Below, piece after piece: positions 14,403-25,496 of a stretch of DNA of 40,905 nucleotides. How positions within the stretch are numbered: position 1 is the stretch's first letter; each line of letters begins with the position of its first letter. This DNA is from Deltaproteobacteria bacterium (GTDB lineage Bacteria > JAEEML01), in contig JAEEML010000040.1 of NCBI GenBank assembly GCA_016283195.1, positions 1 through 40,905 of the forward strand, given 5' to 3'. Both the position numbers and the translations under genes were made by a program. The notes under the pieces were generated by a model that was not told the DNA's origin, ran no database searches, and saw only the letters and a list, made by a program, of their open reading frames with translations.

Positions 14403-15959
14403 ATGCTGGAATCAATGCGTCAACACTCACAATCGTTCATTATTTACTTGCTTTTCGGCATCTTAATTGTGGTCTTTACCATCAATTTCGGCCCCGGTAG
14501 CCGTGGTTGTCAGGGCGGTATGCCGGAGGTGGCTTCCGTCAACGGCGAGCCTATTGCCGAACGCGACTTTATGCGTGTTTATAGCAGATATTATCAGTAT
14601 TTATCATCTGTTTATCCTGGCTTTAGCTCCGAGCAGGCCAAGAAGATGAATCTGCGCCAAAGTGTTTTGGACGACATGATAAACAAAGTGCTTTTGGCTC
14701 AGGAAGCACAAAAGCGCGGCCTCGTAGTTACCGACGACGAACTGCGCTATGCCATCATTAACGATCCGCAATTCCAAAACGAAGGCAAGTTTGACAAAGA
14801 GGCTTATGAAAATTATGTCACCCGCTACAACGGTGTTTCCATTCATCGCTTTGAAGCGGAAAAACGGCGCGATATTTTAGCCGAAAAAATGGAAGCTCTC
14901 TTTAGTGATTCCATCACTGTTTCCGAGCAGGAGCTGGTTAATCAATACAAAATGCAAAAAGAGCGCTTAAGAGCTAAATATGTCTCCTTTAAAGCATCTG
15001 ATTATATTGCCGGTATAGTTATTGACGATGCGGCAGCCGAAAAACAGCTCGCCGATGATCTTGAAGCCGTTAAAGCTTATCATGCCAAAGAGATTTATCG
15101 CTATCGTGGCCGGCGCCGGGTGAGTATTAGCCGTATTTTAATCCCCCTCGCCGATGATGCCGATGCCGCTTCCGAAGAGGCCGCTACCGCTCTTACCAAA
15201 GAAGTGCGGGCGAAACTCGCCGCCGGTGGTGATTTTGCCGCTCTGGCCAAAGAGTACAGCAAAGGCGCTGAAGCTGCCAAAGGCGGCGCTATGGGCTTTT
15301 TGGAAGAAGATGTGGCCAATTTCCCCTTCCTGCGCGCTGTGGCCGGGAAAGGCGTAGGCGACATCGTGCCGCAGGATGTGGTGACCAAGGAAGGTTTAAA
15401 TATTGTTAAAGTGGATGAGCTTGATATTCCAAAAGCCAAAGAATTCGACGAGATTAAGATCGATGTGGCCAAAGATATGCTGAAAGAGCAAAAAGCCAAA
15501 GATATGGCCAAAGGGGCAGCTGCCGCTTGGATTGCCAAAGCGAGTGCCGAGGGCGCTAACTTGAGCGATATCACTGCCGTGAGCGAGGCTGATGCTAGTA
15601 GCGATCATCCTTACTTGCATGAAGGTGAATGGATTACCAAAGAAGCCAAAGCTATTCCCGGTGTCGGTATTAACGAAGATCTTAAGCGTGATCTCTTTGC
15701 TGCCAAAGATATTAACAAAGTGCTTCCCACTCCCTATGCCGCCGGCAACAACTTTGTGGCTGTTATCGTGGCCGAGCATGAAGCGGCCGATATGGGTGAT
15801 TTTGAAGAAAATCGTGAACTTATTAAGAGCTCTTTGAGAGAGGCCAAGCGCCGCCAGGTTTACCAGAGCTGGCTCAAAGAAATTCGCGATAATGCCCGCA
15901 TTTCCATCAAAGACAAACTCTCCGGCGCCGGTGAAGAGCTGGGCGCTTCCAATTATTAA
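14403..15959 (+). CDS. ppiD: PpiD/SurA-type periplasmic peptidyl-prolyl isomerase chaperone
   Basis: 518 aa, anchored by one N-terminal TM helix (about 12-28, FIIYLLFGILIVVFTINFG) with the bulk in the periplasm. The SurA_N-type chaperone domain (about 40-200: VASVNGEPIAERDFMRVYSRY, DDMINKVLLAQEAQKRGLVV) surrounds a single parvulin domain (about 235-345: RVSISRILIPL, DFAALAKEYSKG, KGGAMGFLEE). A second substrate-binding-like segment makes up the C-terminus. It assists folding of proteins leaving the Sec translocon. GAGG precedes the ATG. Glycosyltransferase and pyrG genes follow closely on the same strand. Confidence 0.9.
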   Translation: MLESMRQHSQSFIIYLLFGILIVVFTINFGPGSRGCQGGMPEVASVNGEPIAERDFMRVYSRYYQYLSSVYPGFSSEQAKKMNLRQSVLDDMINKVLLAQEAQKRGLVVTDDELRYAIINDPQFQNEGKFDKEAYENYVTRYNGVSIHRFEAEKRRDILAEKMEALFSDSITVSEQELVNQYKMQKERLRAKYVSFKASDYIAGIVIDDAAAEKQLADDLEAVKAYHAKEIYRYRGRRRVSISRILIPLADDADAASEEAATALTKEVRAKLAAGGDFAALAKEYSKGAEAAKGGAMGFLEEDVANFPFLRAVAGKGVGDIVPQDVVTKEGLNIVKVDELDIPKAKEFDEIKIDVAKDMLKEQKAKDMAKGAAAAWIAKASAEGANLSDITAVSEADASSDHPYLHEGEWITKEAKAIPGVGINEDLKRDLFAAKDINKVLPTPYAAGNNFVAVIVAEHEAADMGDFEENRELIKSSLREAKRRQVYQSWLKEIRDNARISIKDKLSGAGEELGASNY

Positions 15960-15970
15960 TCTTTAAGTTC

Positions 15971-18434
<2,464 letters not shown>

Positions 18435-18920
18435 TTAAGGCATAAAGCGCACAGCCGCTCCGGCCAGAGCGCAGATAATAAGCGCCAGCCCCTCACCGAT
18501 AAAAAAGCCTTTTAGATGAAACAAATAGTTATGGTATTCTTTAACCATATCTTCAGTGCCTTTAAAAACAAAATACGGATCGTGGCAAAACCAAATAATA
18601 TCAAGAACAAGCAGATCAAACAGATTGACGATGGTAAAGAGGCAAAAACCGTGGATAAAAGCTATTAAAAAAGTTTCGCAGCCGTTTATATAACGCAAAA
18701 TCAGGCTTAATATGATGACAAACATAATAGAAGCCCCGATTTTGGCGGCCACCTTATTTTTCTGGGTGGGGATTTCAGCTTTATACTCCGGCAGCGTTTT
18801 TACTCTTTCCTGAATTTTGGGTGGGTAATTAAAGAGGGTTTTGATGGGCTTTCTGGACATAATATAAACCATGAGCCCGAATATCAGGCAGAGAACAGTG
18901 CCTTCGATAGCTATAATCAT
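18435..18920 (-). CDS. Conserved-looking integral membrane protein, unknown function
   Basis: 161 aa with about four hydrophobic helices (2-20, 62-80, 84-108, 140-157). A cytoplasmic-looking segment near the N-terminus (SRKPIKTLFNYPPKIQERVKTLPEYKAEIPTQKNKV) and a polar segment IIWFCHDPYFVFKGTEDMVKEYHNYLFH are distinctive and likely conserved. I cannot name the family with confidence. AAGGAA lies six bases before the ATG; the gene follows the LPP20-domain lipoprotein by 41 bases on the same strand, suggesting one transcript. It ends exactly against the pyrG stop codon. Confidence 0.75.
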   Translation of the reverse strand: MIIAIEGTVLCLIFGLMVYIMSRKPIKTLFNYPPKIQERVKTLPEYKAEIPTQKNKVAAKIGASIMFVIILSLILRYINGCETFLIAFIHGFCLFTIVNLFDLLVLDIIWFCHDPYFVFKGTEDMVKEYHNYLFHLKGFFIGEGLALIICALAGAAVRFMP

Positions 18921-18961
18921 GTTAGTTCCTTAGGTGGGTTTAGTATGGGTCCAAAGCGCCT

Positions 18962-20686
18962 TTAGTTGGAAAGGTATTCATCGAGCTTGGCGGCAACTTT
19001 TTTGGCGAGATCGGCAGAAATTTTGCGTACTACTTTGCGTTTGGCTTCTTCTGGACTGGCCATGCCTTGCTTATTGCTGGCATCCATGGAAATAATGATT
19101 TTTTCGCTTTCGGTATCCATTATTTCGCCTTTTACCACGCCGCGGAACATATAATAAGCGCCGTTGGGGCCGCCCATGCCGGCATCTTCCAGGCGCAGGG
19201 AGACTTTAAAGATGGCGTCGATAGTGTTTTCGCTCTCTTCGCTGGCCACCTGGAAGAGCTTGCTGTTGAGTCCTTGCAACAGGGCATTGCGGATATCATC
19301 GGCAGCTTCGGCCGGGCCATCAACTTCGAGAGCAATGCTGAAGTGTTCAAGGGCCTCTAAAAGAGCGAGCTCAATATCGGAGTAGCTAATTTCCGGAGCT
19401 ATGCCCAGGCCATCGGGGTCAATAACGCGGAGGTCGCTGTTTTTCAGGGAGCGCTCGCGCAGAATACTTAAAACATTAGCCAGTTTTTTGAGCTTTTGGA
19501 AACGGGTGCCTTTACCTGCTTGCTCGAGAGCTTTATCGGCTTTGTCATCGAGATCTTCGATTTCGCTGCGCAGATTCTTGGCGGCGCTTTCGCGGTGAAT
19601 ACAGGCCAGAGCATAAATTTGGCCGTCTTTGTCTTCAAAAATTTCTTTAATTTCCACGCCGGAGAGGCTCTTTTCCGTCTCGGCGCGCACCATCTCTTCC
19701 ACTTCCTGGGCTTCGGTTATTTCGCCGTTTTTCAGGCGCTCGGATTTACCTTTTAATTTATAACCGGTGCGCGAGAGAGAAGATTGATAAGAATTTATAA
19801 CGCCGTTTATTTTTACGCTAAAAATACTGGCAATGGCGTTTTTGGCACTGTTTTCGCTGGCTTTACGCGCTCTGCCGATGCCGACGCCGCAAAGGTAAGC
19901 ATTTTCGGGATAATCGGCGGAAGGGCCATCCACCCAGTCCGGGCGGGCAGTGCGTTTAACGACTTTATCTTCTTTGGCTTCTTTTTTAGGCTCTTCTTGC
20001 TTGGGAGCGGCTGCCTGGGCCGGCGCCGGAGTGAGCGGCTCGCTACTGCGCGGCGGAACCTGCTTGGCTGCCGGCGGCTTTAACATTTTAGCCAAATCGT
20101 CAAATACTTTGTCGCCGTTTTCCACGATAAAAGCTTTGATGGTGCCCTCCTTAATGAGAGCAGCGATTTTTTCCATCTCATCCATATCCACCATGGCGAG
20201 AGCATAAAGAGTGCCGTCGCTGTCTAAAAAGCGATCGACAATTTGCGAAGCCTGGATATTCATGGCATTAGCCGCCACCATCACCGACTCGGCCACCTGT
20301 TCCTCGGAGGTGACGCCGCCGGCAGTATTGCTGGCCATGTAACTCTTGGTAATTCCGGCTACAAAAGTATTAAATACTTTGGAGAGATTGTTGCGGGCGG
20401 AAGCATCGGCAGTGGTGCGCAAAAGCGAGGGATTTTTGATGCCTGAGGCACTGCCTACGCCCCAGATCACCCGGCCGCGCTCAGCATTAAAAGCGCCGGA
20501 ACCTTTGATGACCCACTCAGGGAGGTTGCTGTTATTCTTTTTGGCAGAAGAGTTGTTTTGCGCTCCGCTTTGGGCCGCCTGAGCGGAGTTACCGGCTGGA
20601 GCGGCTTTGGGCTTACTGCCGCCGCAAGCGCCGGCCGGCAGCAGAGATAGAAGAGCTAGGGCTATTCCAATTTTTTTCATTTGCAT
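18962..20686 (-). CDS. LPP20-family outer-membrane lipoprotein with two LPP20-like repeats
   Basis: 574 aa (572 if the second Met, MKKIG, is used). Signal MQMKKIGIALALLSLLPAGAC ends in lipobox AGAC. Two LPP20-like modules are visible: about 57-190 (PEWVIKGSGAF, WGVGSASGIKNPSLLRTTADASARNNLSKVF) and about 245-370 (PDWVDGPSADYPENAYLCGVGIGRA, AKNAIASIFSVKI). Each contains the ageing WxxGxG...A.A...L/I pattern of the family. A Pro/Ala/Glu/Lys linker separates them. The C-terminal ~170 residues look like a further FlgO/LPP20-type periplasmic domain. A TATAAT box lies at 20731-20736 on the minus strand. Role: cell-envelope structural lipoprotein, inferred. Confidence 0.8.
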   Translation of the reverse strand: MQMKKIGIALALLSLLPAGACGGSKPKAAPAGNSAQAAQSGAQNNSSAKKNNSNLPEWVIKGSGAFNAERGRVIWGVGSASGIKNPSLLRTTADASARNNLSKVFNTFVAGITKSYMASNTAGGVTSEEQVAESVMVAANAMNIQASQIVDRFLDSDGTLYALAMVDMDEMEKIAALIKEGTIKAFIVENGDKVFDDLAKMLKPPAAKQVPPRSSEPLTPAPAQAAAPKQEEPKKEAKEDKVVKRTARPDWVDGPSADYPENAYLCGVGIGRARKASENSAKNAIASIFSVKINGVINSYQSSLSRTGYKLKGKSERLKNGEITEAQEVEEMVRAETEKSLSGVEIKEIFEDKDGQIYALACIHRESAAKNLRSEIEDLDDKADKALEQAGKGTRFQKLKKLANVLSILRERSLKNSDLRVIDPDGLGIAPEISYSDIELALLEALEHFSIALEVDGPAEAADDIRNALLQGLNSKLFQVASEESENTIDAIFKVSLRLEDAGMGGPNGAYYMFRGVVKGEIMDTESEKIIISMDASNKQGMASPEEAKRKVVRKISADLAKKVAAKLDEYLSN

Positions 20687-20882
20687 GGCAATCCTCTAAG
20701 GTACTTGGTTTTAAACGTACCCGATAATACATTATATAAAAGGCATTTTGGCACTTTATGGCAAGCATTATTATGAATTGTGGCATTTTCACTGGCTATT
20801 CTTCCCCAAAAGAGCTCTGGCTAATGTTTTGTAACTGCGCTAGACTACTCTCTGGCAATGGTGCCGACAAATGGAGGAATTT

Positions 20883-22199
20883 ATGAGTGCTATTAACACT
20901 GTCATCATGGGAGCAGCCGGCCGGGATTTTCACAACTTTAATATGTGTTACCGGGACGACAAAGAGACCAATGTAGTGGCTTTTACGGCCAACCAGATTC
21001 CCAAAATTGCCGGCCGGCGCTATCCGGCAGAGCTCGCTGGCCCGCTCTACCCGCAGGGAATACCCATTCTTCCTGAAGCCGATCTGGAGAAGATTATTAA
21101 AGAAAATAATGTTACCCGCGTAGTGTTTGCCTATAGCGATGTACGCCATGAATATGTGATGCACCAGGCTTCGCGGGCCGCTGCTTTGGGGGCCGATTTT
21201 GTCCTCTTGGGCCCGGGCCGCACTATGCTTAAAAGTAAAAAGCCGGTTATTGCTGTTGGCGCTATCAGAACTGGCTGCGGCAAGAGCCAAACTTCCCGCA
21301 AAATCACAGAAATTTTGAGCAAAATGGGCAAAAAAGTTGGCGTTATGCGTCACCCCATGCCCTATGGCGACCTGGCTAAGCAGGCCGTGCAGCGCTTTGC
21401 CACTTTGGAAGACCTCAAAATCCACGACTGCACCATCGAAGAGATGGAAGAATACGAGCCCTATGTGGCAAACGGTTTTGTTATTTTTGCCGGTGTCGAT
21501 TACGGCGCTATTTTAAAAAAAGCCGAAGAAGAATCAGATATTATCCTTTGGGACGGCGGCAATAACGACACCGCTTTTGTAAAGCCGGATCTTGAAATTG
21601 TAGTTCTTGACCCCCATCGCGTGGGCCATGAGATGCTCTATCACCCCGGCGAAACCAACCTGCGCCGGGCGCAGTATGCCATTATTAATAAAGCCGATTC
21701 GGCAACTCCCGAAAATATCGCCGCACTCCAAAAAACGGTGGCTGAAGTCAACCCGACCTGTAAGGTGATTGTGGCCGATTCGGTGCTAAAAGTTGCCGAT
21801 GAAGCGGCGATTAAAGGCAAAAAGGTGCTGGTGGTGGAAGATGGCCCCACGCTCACTCACGGCGAGATGCCCTTTGGTGCCGGCGTGGTGGCGGCGAGGC
21901 GTTTTGGCGCGGCCGAAATTGTGGACCCGCGCCCCTATGCCGTAGGTTCTTTAAAAGAGGTTTTAAATCGCTTTAAACATCTGGGGAATCTTTTGCCGGC
22001 TATGGGCTATTACCCCGAGCAGCTGAAAGATTTGGAAGATTCGGTAAATAACACCCCCTGCGATGCGGTGATTATCGGCACTCCTATTGACCTCTCGCGC
22101 ATTATTAATATCAAAAAGCCGGCAGTGCGCATTGGCTACGATCTGGCCGAACGCGGCGAACTCAATCTGGAAAAAATTCTTGCCGCTTTTGTGAAATAA
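20883..22199 (+). CDS. Cyclic 2,3-diphosphoglycerate synthetase-like P-loop protein
   Basis: 438 aa from the ATG at 20883, picked because GGAGG lies five bases upstream; a Met four codons earlier overlaps that RBS. N-terminal Rossmann-like part IMGAAGRDFHNFN, then an HxxxM/Walker-type P-loop AIRTGCGKSQTSRK (about 128), and DxxxWDGGNND and INKADSA nucleotide-binding motifs. Sequence pattern and length match the cyclic 2,3-diphosphoglycerate synthetase group first described from thermophilic methanogens, with many bacterial members whose true reaction is uncertain. It stands alone between the LPP20 promoter and a FISUMP gene. Confidence 0.85.
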   Translation: MSAINTVIMGAAGRDFHNFNMCYRDDKETNVVAFTANQIPKIAGRRYPAELAGPLYPQGIPILPEADLEKIIKENNVTRVVFAYSDVRHEYVMHQASRAAALGADFVLLGPGRTMLKSKKPVIAVGAIRTGCGKSQTSRKITEILSKMGKKVGVMRHPMPYGDLAKQAVQRFATLEDLKIHDCTIEEMEEYEPYVANGFVIFAGVDYGAILKKAEEESDIILWDGGNNDTAFVKPDLEIVVLDPHRVGHEMLYHPGETNLRRAQYAIINKADSATPENIAALQKTVAEVNPTCKVIVADSVLKVADEAAIKGKKVLVVEDGPTLTHGEMPFGAGVVAARRFGAAEIVDPRPYAVGSLKEVLNRFKHLGNLLPAMGYYPEQLKDLEDSVNNTPCDAVIIGTPIDLSRIINIKKPAVRIGYDLAERGELNLEKILAAFVK

Positions 22200-22267
22200 C
22201 TGATAAACTCATGAGCCTCTTGGCTACTAAAAGCCATAATAATCTTAGCTGAACAAAAGGAGAAACG

Positions 22268-23035
22268 ATGCATAAGTTAATCAAGGGAGCAGTGATTTCA
22301 TTATTTACTCTTGGTTTGGCTGTGGCCTCTTGTCATAACGAAGAGCCTAAGCAGGAAGAGTCGCCGAAAAACAATAGCGCTGCTAACAAAAGCGACGACA
22401 AGGGTGCTAGTACCAATAAAGACGGCAGTAGCGATGCTGCCAGCGATGCTAATAACGGTGCCGATGCCATAAGTGATGATAACGGTAAGCAGAATGTTTC
22501 CGGCACTATGACCGATGCGGCCGGTAATAGCTATAAAACAGTGGTGATAAATGGGCTTACCTGGATGGCCGAAAATATAAAATACGAAGATGAAAGCGCC
22601 GGTATTACCTGTGACTGGAGTGGGTATAATTACCATGAAGACGCTGATTTTAAAGAAGAATACGGCTGCTATTACAAGCTGGAATCGGCCAAGAAAGTTT
22701 GCCCGACAGGTTGGCATTTGCCAACTGAAGCCGAGTTTCAAAATCTTTTGAGTAAAGCTGATGCCTATGATCTGATGGCTAAAAAACCTGCCTGGAGCAA
22801 AAGCAGTCAAGATGGCCGTGATACTTACGGCTTTGCCGCGCTTCCTGCCGGCAGCGGGCGCTGCCAAGTCGGCGAGTGTGCGCTTTTTTGGAGCTCTTCG
22901 GAAGATAGCGGTGATCAAGTTTATTTACGGATAAGAGCCACCGCATATGCAGATGATGACATTATAACCGAAATAGTGGCTGCTCTTGATGTTGATTTGG
23001 CTACTTATATGTCAGTGCGCTGTATAAAGGATTAG
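22268..23035 (+). CDS. FISUMP-domain lipoprotein with Asp/Asn/Ser linker
   Basis: 255 aa. Signal MHKLIKGAVISLFTLGLAVASC with lipobox VASC, followed by a long Asn/Ser/Asp/Lys linker (about 25-80) containing SSDAASDANNGADAISDDN, then a FISUMP domain (TWMAENI, CYYKLESAKKVCPTGWHLPTEAEF, ALPAGSG, FWSSSEDSGD, terminal VRCIKD). AAAGGAGAA precedes the ATG. No EGF-like module. The linker motif SDAASD recurs in the FISUMP gene at 2393-3328 and, as SDAVSD, in the lipoprotein at 38995. A weak AAGG/CCTT hairpin plus T-run (23024-23048) may terminate it. Confidence 0.85.
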   Translation: MHKLIKGAVISLFTLGLAVASCHNEEPKQEESPKNNSAANKSDDKGASTNKDGSSDAASDANNGADAISDDNGKQNVSGTMTDAAGNSYKTVVINGLTWMAENIKYEDESAGITCDWSGYNYHEDADFKEEYGCYYKLESAKKVCPTGWHLPTEAEFQNLLSKADAYDLMAKKPAWSKSSQDGRDTYGFAALPAGSGRCQVGECALFWSSSEDSGDQVYLRIRATAYADDDIITEIVAALDVDLATYMSVRCIKD

Positions 23036-23167
23036 CCTTAGTTTTTTTTATTGCCAGGCTCCTCGCGAAAATGATCAGCATTCCAGGCCTTATACCGAGG
23101 GCAGGGAAAAGCGCCGTTCCCCCGTTAAAAGGATTTCAAAAAACTTTTCACCAAAAGAAAAAACTTC

Positions 23168-23196
23168 TTGCCATTTAAAAACTAAAGGACTATAGA
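23168..23196 (+). promoter_or_regulatory. Sigma-70 promoter of tRNA-Pro
   Basis: TTGCCA (23168-23173), 17-base spacer, TATAGA (23191-23196); the start falls about six bases upstream of the mature tRNA 5' end. Confidence 0.8.
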
Positions 23197-23208
23197 GTGC
23201 CTTCGTGG

Positions 23209-23286
23209 CGGGGCGTAGCGCAGCCTGGCTAGCGCACTTGACTGGGGGTCAAGGGGCCGCTGGTTCAAATCCAGTCGCCCCGACCA
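23209..23286 (+). tRNA. tRNA-Pro (anticodon GGG), CCA encoded
   Basis: Acceptor arm CGGGGCG (23209-23215) pairs with CGCCCCG (23276-23282), followed by discriminator A and an encoded CCA. Anticodon stem CTTGA/TCAAG encloses loop CTGGGGG, giving anticodon GGG. The T arm contains GGTTCAAATCC. Confidence 0.97.
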
Positions 23287-23299
23287 TATTTCTTCTATT

Positions 23300-23328
23300 A
23301 AAGCAGCTTAGAGCTGCTTTTTTTTTTT
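23300..23328 (+). terminator. Intrinsic terminator of tRNA-Pro
   Basis: AAGCAGCT/AGCTGCTT stem with a TAG loop, followed by about ten T residues, 14 bases after the tRNA. Confidence 0.92.
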
Positions 23329-23354
23329 GCCCAAATTTGGGCCGGATTTTTTAT

Positions 23355-24098
23355 ATGCATATACTTCTTGCCAATGATGACGGTATCCACGCAGCGGGGC
23401 TCAAAATTCTGGCCGCTACTTTGCGCCAAAAACAGCGGGTGACTATTTGCGCACCGGAATTTGAGAGCTCTGGCATTGCTCATGCTCTAAGCTTGCACCG
23501 GCCGCTTTTGCTCAAAAAGTGGGGCGAGGGCGATTATAGCGTCGATGGCACGCCCACCGATGCCGTTTTTACCGCTTTTAACCACCTATTAAAGGACGAC
23601 CTCCCCGATTTGGTTATTTCCGGCATCAATCCCGGCCCCAATTTGGGCCATGATGTCACCTATTCCGGCACAGTGGGGGCCGCGCTCGAGGGCTCATTTT
23701 TCGGCAAACCGGCTATAGCTGTCTCTTTGGGAGCGCCCGCCCAAAAAGCGGATGATTTTGCCGCCGCTGCCGCCGCGCTCGCCGCTTTTATCGAGCTTAT
23801 CCCTTGGGAAAAAGCGGGCAATATTTTGCTCAATATGAATATTCCCCTCGGGGTAAAAGCGCCGTATCGGTTTAAAGCGGCTACATTAGAGCGCGGCCGC
23901 ATGCAGACATCCATTGTGCCAACTATAGACCCGCGCGGCAAAGAGCGCCTCTGGATTGGCGGCGTGCCCAATGATTTACCGAGCTCTCCGGGGAGCGATA
24001 GGGACATTCTAAACAGCGGCTCTATCGCTGTTACCGCTCTCTCTTTAATGGCTGAAGACGGGGCAGGGCAAAAAGAACTCACCGCCTGGCTGGGCTAG
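23355..24098 (+). CDS. surE: 5'/3'-nucleotidase SurE
   Basis: 247 aa, typical for SurE, a metal-dependent nucleoside monophosphate phosphatase of stationary-phase survival. The start at 23355 gives MHILLANDDGIHAAGL with the metal-binding Asp pair; a 50-residue upstream extension would run through the tRNA and is not real. Other conserved parts are FESSGIAHALSLHRPL (catalytic Ser), DGTPTDAV and SGINPGPNLGHDVTYSGTVGAA (metal-binding Asn). No obvious Shine-Dalgarno and only ~27 bases between the preceding terminator and the ATG, so transcription may depend on read-through or a very short leader. Confidence 0.96.
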   Translation: MHILLANDDGIHAAGLKILAATLRQKQRVTICAPEFESSGIAHALSLHRPLLLKKWGEGDYSVDGTPTDAVFTAFNHLLKDDLPDLVISGINPGPNLGHDVTYSGTVGAALEGSFFGKPAIAVSLGAPAQKADDFAAAAAALAAFIELIPWEKAGNILLNMNIPLGVKAPYRFKAATLERGRMQTSIVPTIDPRGKERLWIGGVPNDLPSSPGSDRDILNSGSIAVTALSLMAEDGAGQKELTAWLG

Positions 24099-24142
24099 CG
24101 CTCAGTTTAAAATACTTGCACCCTTTCCCTATTGCGAATTTT

Positions 24143-24162
24143 GGTGGCAAGCCACCTTTTTT
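24143..24162 (+). terminator. Intrinsic terminator of surE
   Basis: GGTGG/CCACC stem with CAAG loop followed by TTTTTT, 45 bases after the surE stop codon. Confidence 0.75.
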
Positions 24163-24240
24163 CGCAGTAAAGATAAACTACCTGGCGCTTATTAGCAAGA
24201 AACGGAGCGGCTATTTTAACAAATAGAGCGGGAAACTTGG

Positions 24241-24866
24241 CTAGTCCTTAACGCGGCGCACAGAGAAAGCGCTACTATCATTGCTGACATAGTTCACGAG
24301 CGCAATATCATTGCCTAAGGATAGGTAGTAGGCGTTGTTGCTATTGTCCTCCGTAGCCGACCAGAAGAAGGCGTTAATACCCCAAAAGTGATAACTGCCA
24401 TAGTTGTAGACACCGGCTGGCAAAGCGCCCAAGGCGGTACTGTTGGTAACCTGAGCTTGGTATTTATTTTTCCACACCGGATTTTTAGCTGCTAAAGCTA
24501 AAAAAGCCGGATTGGGCAGTGACTTATTTTCATTACTGCCAGCAGCACTTAAAAGACTTTGAAAATCGACCTTTTGCGGTAAATGCCAACCTTTGGGGCA
24601 TACCTTCATAGCATCTTCCCAAATATAGAGGCAGCCGTATTTTTTTACAAAATCAGGATCTTCTTTTGTATTGGCATAGCAGCTTAAAGAGCTGCCGTCA
24701 TTACCGACGCTAGCCGCCATATTTTCGGCCATCCAGGTTGAACCGCCTATAGTTACCGCCTTAAAATCGGGAATAACCTTGGCTTCACCCTCTTTCCCGG
24801 TTGGCTTATTACAGGCGGCACAGGCCAAAATTGTTAAAATAAAAGAAATTTTTAAAGTCTCTCCAT
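24241..24866 (-). pseudogene. FISUMP-domain lipoprotein with frameshifted start (phase-off or decaying)
   Basis: The FISUMP body is intact from about 24828 to the stop: TWMAENM, CLYIWEDAMKVCPKGWHLP, ALPAGVYNY, FWSATED, ending VRRVKD, where the paralogs have VRC. The only well-placed start, ATG at 24864-24866 with AGGAG seven bases upstream, reads ATG GAG AGA CTT TAA and stops. In the body's frame the same DNA reads ETLKISFILTILAC, a perfect lipoprotein signal lacking its Met. Removing one GA dinucleotide from the GAGAGA tract joins ATG to this frame (METLKISFILTILAC). Alternatives are initiation at ATT or at TTG 24828, both lacking a basic N-region. The reading-frame analysis is direct; phase variation is inference. 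Confidence 0.75.
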
Positions 24867-24968
24867 TATTTTGCTCCTATGGGTAAAATTCCATGTTAGG
24901 CGCTTTGGGGCAACTAACGGCGGAATATTAAGGTAACTAAAGTAGTAATTCAAGAAGTACACTGGCGC

Positions 24969-25013
24969 AAAAAAAGATAACCAACCGGCAGGTCGCATCT
25001 ATTCCTGCCGGTT
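24969..25013 (-). terminator. Terminator at left island boundary
   Basis: A 10-bp perfect stem AACCGGCAGG/CCTGCCGGTT (24983-24992 with 25004-25013), followed on the minus strand by GGTTATC and seven T residues. It ends the minus-strand island operon and overlaps the left 17-bp direct repeat. It is probably the original atpZ terminator. Confidence 0.85.
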
Positions 25014-25016
25014 ATA
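25000..25016. repeat. Left direct repeat of the island (attL-like)
   Basis: TATTCCTGCCGGTTATA, identical to 29169-29185. Weaker similarity (CCAACC..AGGT) extends a further ~20 bases upstream in both copies. Confidence 0.85.
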
Positions 25017-25035
25017 GTCACTGATGTTTGGTTAA

Positions 25036-25494
25036 CTACTTTTTAATTGATTTCCATGCTTCTATCGCCTTGATTATTTGTGGATCTTTTTCTGGAACAT
25101 AGCTGGGATTCTTCTCCAAATTTATTTCCCCGATATTTGATAGGAGAGGTATTGCAATACTGTCAAAAATATCGCTAGCTGTCCCACCATATTTTTGCGT
25201 GTCAACGCGATAATATAAATACGAGATAAAGGGATAAGGATCACGAAGCGGTTGTTCTGTGCCTCCATAGTAAAAAAATAAATTGGCAAAATTGAGAACG
25301 TCGTTTTCGGTTAAACAGCATTGTTGCAAATAATCGAACCAATAGGGAAAGATAGTATTCCAGCCATAATCCCTGATCAACTTCTGTGCCTTGTCACTGT
25401 GCTCGTAGCTGTTATCTGCATCAAAAGTTGGATCATCAAATTTACAATTGAAAAGGTAGCTTGTTGTTTTTATAATTTCTTCTGTATCGTTCAT
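25036..25494 (-). CDS. Small acidic protein, possible immunity protein
   Basis: 152 aa from Met 25494 (MNDTEEII), preferred because GGAG sits eight bases upstream; an ATG at 25509 would add five residues and overlap the upstream gene by 13 bases. Strongly acidic N-terminal half, aromatic-rich (YGWNTIFPYWFDYLQQ, FFYYGG), no signal or TM helix. I do not recognise a family. Position as last gene directly behind a toxin-like gene, small size and acidity are what immunity proteins of polymorphic toxin systems look like; this is inference only. A strong terminator follows. Confidence 0.6.
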   Translation of the reverse strand: MNDTEEIIKTTSYLFNCKFDDPTFDADNSYEHSDKAQKLIRDYGWNTIFPYWFDYLQQCCLTENDVLNFANLFFYYGGTEQPLRDPYPFISYLYYRVDTQKYGGTASDIFDSIAIPLLSNIGEINLEKNPSYVPEKDPQIIKAIEAWKSIKK

Positions 25495-25496
25495 AT

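Noticed and set aside
20744-20762. TTGGCAC...GGCA upstream of the cyclic DPG synthetase-like gene
   Set aside because: The spacing between GG and GC is nine bases, not ten, so it is not a sigma-54 promoter.
23205-23354. 50-residue upstream extension of SurE
   Set aside because: The frame is formed by the tRNA-Pro gene and its terminator; the conserved SurE N-terminus begins at 23355.
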